Assembly: GCF_036785885.1 (NCBI RefSeq)
Contig: NC_092320.1
Location: 22,941,557-23,005,556 of the forward strand
Length of the DNA stretch: 64,000 nucleotides
DNA from: Coffea arabica
Taxonomy: Eukaryota; Streptophyta; Magnoliopsida; Gentianales; Rubiaceae
Direction: 5' to 3'
In this document: positions 1 to 10,837 of the stretch, one piece after another
How positions within the stretch are numbered: position 1 is the first letter of the stretch
Layout: every line of letters starts with the position of its first letter
Position numbers and translations under genes: made by a program
The notes under the pieces: model-generated
Told to the model about the DNA's origin: nothing
Seen by the model: only the letters and a program-made list of their open reading frames with translations
Databases searched by the model: none

Positions 1-2144
1 TACCCTGCTCTGAGGTCAATTTTAGAGTAGTACTTGGATCCATGCAGTTCATCCAGCAGCTCATCAATAAGGGGCATAGGGAACTTATTCTTGACTGTGA
101 GATCGTTCAGCTATCTGTAATCCACACAGAATCTCCATGAGCCATCTTTCTTTTTGACCAGAAGTACTGGTGAAGCAAAAGGACTGCTACTCAGCTGAAT
201 GATCCCAGATTGCAGCATTTCCTGCACTAGTTTCTCAATCTCAGACTTCTGGATGTAGGGACACCTATAGGGCCTCATCTGGAATGGCTTTGCTCCCTCT
301 TTGAGAGTGATGCAGTGATCCTGGCTCCTCTCAGGGGTTAGTCCTTGAGGTTCTTGAAATACATCCTTAAACCTCTGCAGTAACTTCTCCATTTCTGGTG
401 ATGTTGGCTCAGGGTCTGGCTCTTTATCTTCTACTGCACTCACTTGTGCCAGAATCCCATATGCTTGTTTCCTGGTCCACTTGTATAGTCTACCCCCCCT
501 TATTAGCTTCAACTGTACTGCATTGCCCTCCCCCTTTAGTTCAACTTGCTGCTTACCCTTTTTGAACCTCATACTTAGTCCTCTGAAGTCAAACTCCATT
601 GGACTGTATCTAGCTAACCAATCAACTCCTAGTATCATATCGCACCCCCCTAACCTTAGAGTATTGAAATGGTGTTGGAACTCATATCCCTGCATCTTCC
701 ATGTTACAGGCTTGGTGATGCTCCTAGACTGCAGCCTTTCTCCATTGGCCACCCTAACTGACAGAGCTCCACATTTAGTTCCCAAATTCAAACTCTTAGC
801 CACTTGTTCATCCATGAAGCAATGTGTACTGCCACTGTCAACCAGGGCAATAATGGTCTTCCCTCTAATCATCCCCTTTATCCTGATGGTTTTGTGCTCA
901 CTCCCTCCTGCCAAAGCATGGATAGAAACTTCTATATGCTCATTTTCTAATTCTCCCTCAATACAGTCACAAAATACCTCAGTCTCCCCTTTTCTCCCCC
1001 CTTCTTCCTCAGTAGTTGGCATCTCTTTCTCCTCCATAACTAACAAGTTTAAATGGGATTGTTTACAAAAATGCCCAATAGTATATGGTTCAGCACATTT
1101 GAAGCAGAGTCCCTTTTCCCTCCCAAGGTTGAGCTCTGCTGGGGTGAGTCTTTTGAATTGGTTCTGAGTATTATAGTGGTTATGGCAGGTTTTGGGGATT
1201 TGTTTATCAGGTAATTTGGGGTAGCTTGGGATTTTGTCAGGAAATTTGGGGTGGTGTGGGGCTTTAAGCAGGGGTTTCTGGTAGCTGGGGCTATAGGAAG
1301 GGGCTTTGTGGATTTTCTGCAATGCTCTCAGGTTCCTCTCCTGCAGTTTGGCAGCCTCTATAGCATCCGCCGGTGTTTTAGGTTTGGCAAGTTTTACCAT
1401 AGTTACTATTTCTTCCTTTAATCCACTTAGAAAACATGTTTTGTAATAGCAATCTTGCTAATGAGGAAGGGAAGGCATTACCAGGGCTTTGAGCATTTCG
1501 AATTTCTCCAAGTAGTCAGCTACTGAACCTATTTGCATCAGTTTGTTGAACTCTTCTATGGCTTCCTCAGGAGAGCCATCTCCAAACCTCTCGCATAGTG
1601 CATTGCAGAGCTCCCCCCATGGAATATCCTCCCTCCCATTGAATACACCATGAAACCAGATATCTGCCTTATCCTTGAAATAGAGTTCTGCAACCTCAGA
1701 CTTCATTTCCTCCTCTACTCCATTGATTTTGAAGTACTTATTGGCCTTTCTGATCCATTCCCTAGGATTTTCCCCAGTGAATGATGGCAGGTCCACCTTA
1801 GGTAATCTGGTGAAAGTCCTGTGGCCCTGAGGTTCAGATCTATCCATAGCTCCTTTCTGCTCTTTCTTTCTCCTGCTCCCTTCTTGATGTCTTGATTCTA
1901 ACTCTGAGCTGCTGCCCTCTACATCCTTTCCTTTGTCGTTCAGTTTGGCTAACATTTGCGCCATCATGTTCATCATGCCTTCATACTTTTGATCCAGGTT
2001 TTTGAGAGCCTTCTCAGTGCCCTCCTGTCTGTGCTCCATGATCCTCACAGCTTGCTCCAGTCCATCACTTCTGTTAGCAAAAGTCCTAACCACACTCCCT
2101 AGTTCAGTTATCTCCTTCCTCATTTCGTCTTGGTTTTTGGTCAT
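1..2144 (-). pseudogene. gag-pol polyprotein (gypsy), two in-frame stops
   Basis: Encodes capsid and the protease/RT start of a Ty3/gypsy polyprotein. I place the start at the ATG at 2144, just after the primer binding site; an upstream in-frame ATG at 2234 lies inside the LTR. Gag has a coiled-coil-like N-terminus, then a retrotransposon gag core (FTGENPREWIRKANKYF). After a TAG at 1458-1460 the same frame continues (CFLSGLKEEI, then AIEAAKLQERNL). Next come a CFKC...GHFC zinc-finger-like motif, the protease motif ALVDSGSTHCFMD, GVDWLARYSP, and the RT entry block ending VLLVKKKDGSWRFCVDYR. A second TAG at 108-110 follows, after which the frame resumes with [13 protein letters not shown]. Because both stops are in the same frame with no indels, it is a nearly intact gag-pol with two nonsense mutations rather than two genes. 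Confidence 0.88.
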
Positions 2145-2167
2145 TTTTTCCCGATGGCTCGTAGCTA

Positions 2168-2179
2168 GCTCTGATACCA
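2168..2179 (-). other. primer binding site (tRNA-iMet)
   Basis: The minus strand reads TGGTATCAGAGC, the plant standard complementary to the 3' end of initiator tRNA-Met. One base separates it from the LTR end. It primes minus-strand DNA synthesis and fixes the LTR/internal boundary. Confidence 0.93.
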
Positions 2180-2180
2180 C

Positions 2181-2508
2181 TGTTATGGACCAGAAACCAG
2201 AGAAGCCAGAGCTTTGGAAAATTAGAAGGAACAAACTCGAATAGAGGACTAATTAACAATGAATCAATGGAACAGTAATTGAATCGAACTCAATTTCATT
2301 AATGAATCTGGAAAAAACAAATTACAAGAATAGAGGTAATGAATTTAGCTAAGAAGGTGTAAGAACTGAAGGAAATTTGAGAGGGAAACTATGAGGATTG
2401 CTCCTCAAGCTATTACAACTAATCAAGACAGGAAATGATTCAAAACTTGCTCTATAAAGCAGACAGGCCTGCTTTATATAGTTATTAGCTCCTAACAGAC
2501 TTCTAACA
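2181..2508 (-). repeat. 5' LTR of the gypsy element
   Basis: The inner edge is set by the primer binding site: on the plus strand the LTR opens with TGTTATGG. The outer edge is one of several TAACA or CAACA ends at 2497, 2508 or 2511; 2508 gives a matching TGTTA...TAACA. A TATATAA box on the minus strand (2474-2480) fits a promoter close to the LTR's 5' edge, so U3 would be very short. Total length is about 320-330 bp. The partner LTR is outside the window, so the outer boundary is approximate. Confidence 0.72.
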
Positions 2509-2512
2509 ACAC

Positions 2513-4495
2513 CTAATAAGGATCAAGCGCGTGTCCCAATTGCGTCTGCAAGTTGCTGCAAGTTGCCGCGCTTCTTGGCTTTCTGTTAGAACAGATGAAA
2601 ACCCAGCAAAGGCGTGGTTTAACTTCCGCGCCTTTGTTGAAGTGATTCCTCTTGATCACGCCTTCCGTTACTGGATTCCACGCCTTCTCCCTTCCTTCTT
2701 CCTGGCACGTATCTTCTGCTTTAGTCCAGCATCCTGCATTTCATTACATTCCCACACAAATTTGTTCCGCGCTAACCAGATGTTCCATAAAATGTAAATA
2801 GACAATACTAAATCCTCATCCTCAGGAGCCTCTATAATCCATTGCTGCAACCATATTGGTAAAGGAATTGGTGCACCCGTTTCGAAGTTAAACCCCAGCC
2901 ATGAGGCTCTTCAAATTCTAACCGATTTTTGACGTTTCAGGAATAAATGGGAAATTGATTCTTCATGTGTACCACATCGAAGGCATACCGGGGAAAGACA
3001 GCAATTTCTTTTGAATAAAGCTAAATTGGTAGGACAAGCATCATGTAACAATCGCCAAACAAAGAATTGGATGTGTGATTGAATTCTTAGGCTCCATAAC
3101 CATTTCCAAACACTTTGCAGAATTATTTGCCCCTTGGATAGTGAAGATGACGATGGATTCTAATCCTGACGAACAGTTGCAGCCAAATGATATCCCGATT
3201 TGACGGAATAAACCCCGCTCCTTTCTAACTCTCATATCATGTGATCCTCTCCCCCACATTGCGGAACATAAATTGTAAGGATGTTACGGGCTACCATGAT
3301 AGGAAAAAACACTTTGATCAGCAACTCCCTCCATTGTGTAGTGACGTCAATGAAATCCGCAATTCGCATGTTCAGCAATTGGGGCAAATCGTAAATACCA
3401 CGAAGAGGATTTTGACATTCAGGAATCCAGTTATCCTCCAACTTTATTTTTGCTTCGTTTATTAATCGCCACTTGAGTCCCAGCTTCAGTAAGTCTCTTC
3501 CCCACAATACTTTGCCATCCCCAAATGGCATTAGTTGTACATGCACACATAGAAAACTAGCTTTCCTGCAATACTTGTATAAGAAAAAACGGCTAAACAG
3601 GGTTTCCGGTTGAGAAATTATTCTCAAAGCCGATTTAGCCACTAAAGCTCTATTTATTTCCTTTGTAGATCGCATTCCCAAGCCCCCTTTAAACTCGGAC
3701 ACAGATAGGATAGACCATGCTTTCCAATGGATCCCATGTCCTTCAACATCCCCAGTCCAAATAAATCCCACCATGTACTTGTCAATCGCTTGAGCTATGG
3801 TGCGGGGGATGCGAAACATTGCAAAGGTACACTGTGAGAGGGCACTTAGCACATGCTTTGCTAAGACAATTCGTCCCATAACCAAAAGATTGGATGACCT
3901 CCATTTCCCAATACTCCTAAAAATTCTTGATTTGAGCTCAGCAAACAACTGGGATTTATTTTGAGAAAAATTGTGATTGAGTCCTAAGTATCTTCCTATT
4001 TTCCTACTACAGACTGAATATTAAATAATCTTGAGATGGCCATTCTTAGGTCAGTGGGGGTGTTTGGACCAACAACGAAGCTTGACTTAGCAAAATTGAT
4101 TTCCAGGCCTGAAACATCTCGATATGTGTCAAGCATTTCCTTTAACTTTCCAACTGCCTCTATGGTACATTTGAAAAAATACCATAGTGTCATCCACAAA
4201 CATCAAGTGGATAAAAGAGGTCTACCATTATAGACCTGTATAGGTGGACATGAATTCATTTCTGCCAAAGTTGTTAAGAGGGAGGATACAGTCTGTTGAC
4301 ATAAGATGAATAAATAGGGAGATAATGGATAACCTTGCTGGAGGCCACAAGTAGGATAAAATATTGGTGAAGATACCCCATTGATAATTATTGAGTAAGG
4401 GATCGAAAGAGACACACCGAGAAATGATCCTGATCCAAGAATTTGGAAAACCCATTTTACAAAGTGCAGCTACTAAAAATTGCCAATATTGGAGA
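2513..4495 (-). pseudogene. LINE (L1-type) reverse transcriptase, decayed fragment
   Basis: Minus-strand remnants of a plant non-LTR retrotransposon ORF2. In order they are: an RT palm segment (FPNSWIRIIS, NGVSSPIF, CGLQQGYPLSPYLFILC) at about 4490-4200; the decayed active-site block (DDTMVFFKCTIEAVGKLKEM) and GLEINFAKSSF at about 4200-4040; then a long post-RT frame at 3948-3232 (GRIVLAKHVLSALS, GGLGMRSTKEINRALVAK). The zinc-binding region (RLLHDACPTN, CLRCGTHEESISHLF) follows at about 3050-2930, then a tail with LSIYILWNIWLARNKFVWE at 2850-2670. Several frameshifts and stops separate these blocks. Endonuclease and N-terminal RT are absent upstream of 4495. The 3' side stops where the gypsy LTR begins, so the RNase H-like tail is probably displaced beyond that insertion. 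Confidence 0.85.
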
Positions 4496-5144
4496 TGTAT
4501 CAGCTACTAACCTTTCATTACATTCAATTTTGGAGATGTATCAACATCTACATTTATTATTCATTAATTTCATAACTACCGAAGTGTATTATGCAATTTT
4601 CAACATTTTATGAAAATACTTGGCTATTGCATAGAGTTGACAAAGAATACATATCTCTAAATTCAGCATTATCCGTGGACATGCTTCCAACCAAAAGAAA
4701 ATACTTGTTTAATCCCATTTTCTTCACCCACGCTATTAAGAATTGGGTTTACCAATAGGGCATTGGAATCTTGGTTGTTAAGTTTGTCTTCAATAATATC
4801 CTCCAAGTCAGTTTACTTCTTGCTCCTTTGTCTTTATCTCTCTAAAACTCTGCTCCTTCTTCATTGTTTTTCTGCTGCAAAACTCTACTTGACAAATCCA
4901 TCAGGATTCGATTCCAATTTACTTGAATAGATACCAGCTCCTGACAGGTTCCTTGTTATGCTTGAGTAATGTTTAGTGTCTTTGTTAGTGAATAATGGTT
5001 GGATGTTATTTGTGCCAGTATATTTAGTTTAGGTCTATCACTTGTGAAAAACTAAGACCGCATCAACTAAATTTTGATAGTCGAGAAGATCCAAAACTGT
5101 TCACTGATCTGAGTGAGATCCTTGTTTCAAAGGTCGATCAAGAG
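4496..5144. other. unassigned AT-rich interval
   Basis: No recognised gene, RNA or repeat. A short tandem similarity (two copies of GGAGATGTATCA at about 4491 and 4533) sits near the LINE edge. From 5034 a 44-codon open stretch on the plus strand follows a TTTAG acceptor-like site and runs into the next repeat; I cannot assign it to a family. Confidence 0.4.
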
Positions 5145-7750
5145 TTTCGTAGTACATTAAGGTAGTGTGACCAATTAGTGGGGTGTGCGGTATAAATTGT
5201 GAGGAAATGAGGGAGTTTTGTGCAAAGAGGTTTTTGTTAAAAAAAGGAGTATTAGGAGATATTTGAGGAAAAGAAAGATATTTTGGTGGAAATACTTATG
5301 TCTTTGCCATTTGTCAAACATCCATACAAGGTCTTGACCAAGATCAAACTTTTCCAAACCAACCAAGTGTTATTTCACTAGAATCTTGCTCTTGCTTCTT
5401 TGGGTTTCCTCTTGGATGAAAATTAGAGAGAAAAGAGTGAGTAAAACACAACTTCTAGTCTTAAGTTTCTTGTCCAACTTAGTGAGGAAGAGAAAAAAAA
5501 GAGAGGAAAACATCTTCCACTCCACAAATCTTCGAATCAAGTTTGGAGGGAAGTTCTTGGAGGGAGAAACTTGTGATCATTTCTTGGTTATTCACCATTT
5601 TTTTGTGGGGAGAAAAAGAGGTAAACTTGCTAGAAAACTTATCTTTTGTTTCTTATATTTCATATATGGTGCAATTAGAGTTAAAAGAAAGGAGTTTATG
5701 GAGGGTTTCCTTTAATTTTCAAGTTGGTAGTTAAATTTCTAGCTTTAAGGCATGTAGTGAACAACTTAGTTTAGAGCTTTATCTTTGAAGTTGTGATGGA
5801 TTTTCTTGACAAGAACATATGTCATAAAGCTCATGATATGTTAGTTATAAGATATAGTGCATTTGCCATGGAATTAAGTAAGAAAGTTGGGAATATTGAT
5901 GGAGATTTTTGCTGGAAAATTTATGTTATGGCTGGTTGAGAGGGAGAGAAGGAATTTCAACTTTCTTTTCAAAAATTTTGGGGTGATTTTGATATACTCT
6001 TGTTCAAGACATTTGTTAAAACCTTGTCCGTCATATGTATGTTGATTTTGAGCCAAAACAAAGAGGTTTAAGAAGGGAAAAAAAACCTAGTTTTTCAAGC
6101 TAATAGCTTGCTGGAAAATTTTCGCAGGGAGCCCTGCACAATTTTGGAAAATTTGCTATAACTTTGTATAGAAAAGTCGAAATTGAGTTCTGTTTATTGT
6201 GTTTGAAACTAGACTTATAGGGTTTTCAATGGTATAAAATTCAGGGTTTGGTTCAACTTCTATAAATACGAGCAAATCTGCAAAATTTCTTATAAACCAT
6301 GACTATTTGGTTTTTCACATGAGACAGTGGCGAGTTTGAACTGAAATTTGACTAACCTATGAGCTGAATTTCATGAAGATATCTTCTAAAACTTATTACT
6401 ACTTCAAATATATTTTCTAATGGTGTAATTTTTGTGATTTTTTGACCTACGGAACTCAAGTTATACTTTTTCAAAGAATGTCACCAAAGTTGAAAATTTT
6501 GCCAAATGAATTGAGTGAGACTTGGAAAACTTTGGAAAACTTTTCTAGGTCTTAAACCTTAATTTGGTGTAATTTTGGATGCTTATATTGCTTTTCTCAC
6601 TTTTAGAATACTTATGTTGGATTTTATCTTAAAGTCTCAAGATCAAAGTGAGAAACCTATGGAATACTTTTGAATACTAGAGGTGTATGTTTTGGCTAGT
6701 TGAATCTACTAAGTTTAAATATATTGTGATTATGAATCTTGCCTCAGTGTTTGGTAGCAATCAAGGTTATCATCCAGAGAGTTGACATTTAATCTACTGA
6801 TATCGGTGAGTGTTCCTTGCATGCTGTGTTCCAAATGACTATGTGGAATGTTGTGAATGTTTGCTTGAATATTAAATGCTTGCTTGAATGTTAAATGCTT
6901 TTCAATTATTGTTAAATGGATTTTCAATGGGCGAGTGTGTATTTTATCGCACTCGACCTAAGTGTATATGAATTTTCAATCATCAAATGATTGAATGTTA
7001 CTTGTACATGAATGTAAGTCTTTGGATAAACTGGGCTCTTGCCTTATGTTGCTAGTCAACTCGAGCCAGAAGCGGACTCGATTGGGTGGCTGGTAATCCT
7101 AGAACAGTGTTTTGGTATACTCGAGTATGACCACGAAGTCTGGTGGAGAACTTGCCAATGAATGCAATGTAATGAATGAAATGAATGAATGAAATGATCA
7201 CTGAAGGAGTTATTATTTTCAAAGGTATTTTCACATCTCGGAGGTATAAGAGAGAAATGGTCGGAGACTGAATGATTGAATGAATGAATGATTCCAAGTG
7301 AGCACGTATCCTTCCAATGAATGAATGTTTGCTTCTTGAATGACTGCTTATTACTGTGCAAAGTGTATAAATTGTTAAATGTGATATTTCCATATTTTAT
7401 CTACCTTATTGCTTGCTTAGGAACTTCATTGTACTTTTAACTCATTCCTTTAGTTTTGTTTTCCTTATAAGAGTGGAGGCCGGAGCAAGTAAGCATGAAT
7501 TAGTGTATATAATCTTCATGTACGTGTACTTTTGTAGATGAAATGTATTTTGGAGATTTGGTAATGAAATCCTATGTTTCACTTTTGGGTTGTAAATTAA
7601 GTTGGAATTCTTGGATGAATGAAACTTTTATGTTAATCTAGAGGCGTGAAAGACAATTTCAAGAATGTAAGTGAGTGAGTGCTAGCGAGAGTTGGGTAGG
7701 CGATCCGCCAAACCCTTGAGTTTGCCCTAGGGGGAGGTGGGGTCATCACA
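5145..7750 (+). repeat. long LTR copy A (5'-truncated solo LTR)
   Basis: Aligns by eye with LTR D from the GTTTC(A/G)TAGT block onward, so about the first 170 bp of the LTR are missing. It ends GGTCATCACA at 7750, directly against gypsy-1 RNase H sequence. Landmarks: donor-like GAG|GTAAAC at 5621, acceptor-like CCTCAG ending 6747, donor-like TCG|GTGAG at 6806, hairpin HP1 at 6931-6957, palindrome TACTCGAGTA in 7112-7132, a decayed CCTTATAAG in place of CCTTACAGG at 7464-7472, and a terminal block from about 7675. A (GAAT)n-like stretch spans about 7155-7330. No coding capacity. Confidence 0.82.
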
Positions 7751-8234
7751 ACCCCATGCAAATAATTTTTCCACTGTTTCAAGTCAAAGACCACAGCTAC
7801 TAATTCCAAATCATGGGTTGGATAATTTTGCTCATGAGGTTCCAATTTCCTAGAGGCAAAGGTAATTACATTTTCATTTTGCATCAATACACACCCCAAT
7901 CCTTCTCTCGAAGCATCAGTATATACAGTGAAACTATCCTTTCTATTAGGTAGAATTAAAACTGGTGTCATGGTCAATCTTTTTTTCAATTCTTGAAAAC
8001 TAGTTTCACATCTAGTATCCCGAACAAAGTTGCCATGCTTTTTTGTTAGGTCAGTTAAAGGACCGGTAAGTTTTGAGAAATTCTTAATGAACTGACGATA
8101 ATATCTTGCTAGATCTAGGAAGCTATGAATTTCAGTAGGGTTTTTAGGCCGTTTCTAGTCAGCGACAGTTTCTACTTTGGTTGGATCTACTACAAAGTCA
8201 TCTTTCAAAATCACATGCCTTAGAAAAGAGATTT
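7751..8234 (-). pseudogene. gypsy-1 RT C-terminus and RNase H fragment
   Basis: The minus strand encodes the end of a Ty3/gypsy RT (FLRHVILKDD, FVVDPTKVETVADW, a degraded [17 protein letters not shown]) followed by RNase H ([54 protein letters not shown]). The catalytic D of TDAS and the E of DLEL are visible. The frame breaks at about 7990 and ends at the junction with LTR copy A, so the rest of RNase H and all of integrase are missing. The right end joins solo LTR B within the RT. Confidence 0.9.
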
Positions 8235-10837
8235 TGTGAGAACCTAGAAATTTCGTCAATTTACCTAGTTTAACTACATGGTATTTTATTTATTTAATCA
8301 TCTATTCGTTTATTTATTGATTTGATAATGATTTTGTTTTAATGCTTTTGTTAAATTTTACATGTGGAAGTTAGTGTGTGAGGTAAAATGAGATTTTTCC
8401 TTTTAGTGGGATGTGAAATGAACTTTTGGAAAAAAGGGGGTTTAGTACAATAAGACTTGGGATATTTTGGAGCTAGAACTCTAGAAGGTGACAAGTGTCA
8501 CCATAGGAACCAAGTGAGACTTTTGACCAAACCTTTCTTACCATTTATCTTCCATTTTTTGCCTTAGAAATATCAAACAAACAACAAAGGGGAGAAAGAG
8601 AGAGAGGGCCGAGAGAGTGAGAGGAGAACAGTGAGAAGAGCTTCACTCCATTTAGCTTCAATCTTGCTTGGATTTTGAGGGAAAAGAAAGGAGATAACTT
8701 GGGGTTTTCATCCATCTTGGCTTAAGTTTGGAGAGAAGAAGATTTGGTGGTTGGAAGTTCATCTTGGTTGGAAAGCAAAAGAGGTAAAATGCTAGATTAA
8801 CCTTCTTTCTTTGTCTTATGTTGAAATAGGGTTGATTGTTGGATAACGACATGATTTCGTAGTGAATCTTGGTAGTTTTTCAAGTTGATAATGCTTATAC
8901 TTCATACATGAGTTCTAGGGTTTGACTATGCATATGATTATGGTGGCTATCTTGTTGTAATTTTGGCTACATATGTGTCTATTGTTGTGTTGGTGATGAA
9001 ACCCTATGGAATTACTAGATGGTTTGGGCTGAATTTGGGACAATTAGTTGGGGGAATGTTGGAAAAATATTGGGGAAAATTTCTGTTTGCTGGCCGAATG
9101 GAAGGGCTGGAGTTGTAGCCTTGATTTCGAAATTTTTATCATGATTCTAAGCTTGATTTTGGTCAAAATACTTTATACTACTTTAACCTACAAGTATGTG
9201 TCAAAATTTGACCAAAATCATGCACTTTAAGTGGCTTAAACTTCACATTTTTTACCAAAACCATGGCTGGAATTTGCTCAAGCTGGCTGAATGAGAGGGA
9301 GAGAAGTTTACTAGCTTTACACATGATTTTTTGTGGTAAAATTTTGTTGTTAAGGCCTAGACACTTGCATGTACTTGAACCTAGTATAAATGTGGGATTT
9401 GAGAGCAAAATGATTGGTTTTAAGGGGTGAAAAACCTCACTTTTCCAGCCTATAAACCAAATGGATTTGGGCAGTTTTCAAATTCATTTGGTGGGTAGTT
9501 TTGAACTTCAATTGGTGAATGAAAATGAAAAGAGTTTGACACTACCATTTGCTTAACTACTAACCTAGCATAAACAAGAACAATTCCTTTTGAATTGCAC
9601 TAGAATCATGTGATTTGAGAGCAAGATACCTAGTTGGTTTGGAGGTGATTTTCCTTTGAATATTGCGACTTAGAGTAGTGGATCTCATGGCACTTTATAT
9701 ATTTGATTTTAGGATGTGGAAGTGAGGCCGGAAGTGCACGCGAGGCGAACACTTGAGCTTGTTGCCGTGGTGAGTGTTCTAAGTGCATGAAAATGTTTAC
9801 GTGAAATGTCTCCTTGCTTGAATGACATGCTTGCTTGATTGAAGTACTTGATGTTGAATTGATGGCATTTGGGACAAGGATGTACTTTATCATACTCGAT
9901 CCTTCGTGGTTAACTTCTTGATATTGATATGAAATGAATTACTTTACTTGTGCTTGACTTGTTGGTCGTTTGGGTGGTTATCCCATCGACTCTCTTGCAT
10001 GCTTGGGGCCCCAATCCCCGCTGGCTTGTTGGTCGAGTGGAGTTGACAAGGGGTTGGTCGATACGATTAATGAACCAGGGGTCTTGTCACTTGGACTTGA
10101 ACGTAAACTTGTACTTGAGCTCTTGAACTTGAACTGGTACACTCGAGTATTACCCTTTCTTGATTTTGATGTGCGGGCCTGGTAGGGGGTTGTACGGTGG
10201 ATGGAGAAAGACGTGAAGTGGTGAAATATTTGATAGTATTTTCGAAAATGTTGACGGAGTGTCAACGGCATCTTGAATCTTGATCAAGCTACTTGAACAA
10301 GCTTATAAGAGCCCCGTATCCTTTTAAATGAATATGTGAAATCTTAATTGAAGTGTACTTGTTCTTTATTGTGGTGAATTATGATTTTGTGGCTTGAGTT
10401 TGATATCATTATTTGCATGGTTTTCTTGGAACCTCATGGGGCGAAATCTCAACCCTTTTAGTTTTGTTTTCCTTACAGGGGGCGAGCGTTTGGGTGAGTG
10501 ACTAGGAAAGGCTGAGTTCGGTCGGAATCTTTTATTTTAGCACAATTGTACCAATTTTTAGTTTGTTTTTTTATAAGTTGGAAACTCGACTATTGTAAAT
10601 GGATCTAGTAATGTATTTTGAAGTTTGTATCATCTATAAACTTATGTTTCGGCCAAGGGTTGTTTTATATTGTCATTGGAGATATAGTTCTTGTTTTAAA
10701 AGATTGTTAATAAGTTAGTGCTCGATTCCTGATGAGAGTTGGGCAGGCATCCCGCTAACCTCTTTGATTCGCCTTAGAGGAAAGTGGGCGGCCCTCTAAC
10801 CCTTTTGGTCGTCTTAGGGGAAGATGGGGTCGTCATA
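8235..10837 (+). repeat. solo LTR B (2.6 kb), TSD GATTT
   Basis: Begins TGTGAGAACC and ends GGTCGTCATA (a one-base change from TCACA). The flanks GATTT (8230-8234) and GATTT (10838-10842) are a 5-bp TSD; removing the insertion restores the gypsy-1 RT frame. Landmarks: GTGACA-AG-TGTCAC inverted repeat near 8489, donor-like GAG|GTAAAA at 8784, acceptor TTTTAG ending 9712, exon-like cassette 9713-9769, donor GTGAGT at 9770, HP1 9873-9901, palindrome 10136-10154, acceptor CCTTACAG ending 10478, terminal block from about 10720. No internal region remains, so this is a solo LTR formed by LTR-LTR recombination. Confidence 0.92.

Larger units (their letters stand above)
1..2508 (-). mobile_element. 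Ty3/gypsy LTR retrotransposon, 5' half
   Basis: Read on the minus strand, this is a 5' LTR (about 2508-2181), a tRNA-Met-type primer binding site, then one gag-pol frame that runs off the window before the RT is complete. Gag, zinc finger, DSG protease and the first RT block come in the Ty3/gypsy order. The 3' half and 3' LTR lie outside, so no TSD can be checked. The outer LTR end lies directly against LINE sequence, so this element probably inserted into that LINE. Decay is light: two in-frame TAG codons are the only breaks seen in about 2.1 kb, so it looks younger than the LINE. Confidence 0.9.

Noticed and set aside
481..1167. 228-residue plus-strand ORF
   Set aside because: Shadow frame opposite a clear gag-pol polyprotein.
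5386..5734. Plus-strand ORFs of 109 and 63 residues in LTR copy A
   Set aside because: Fall across the proposed LTR leader and donor site, are not conserved in LTRs D and E, and have no domain.
7052..7393. 113- and 101-residue minus ORFs, also at 31242-31551
   Set aside because: They lie over GAATGA-type repeats inside LTRs and recur with the LTR copies; no coding features.
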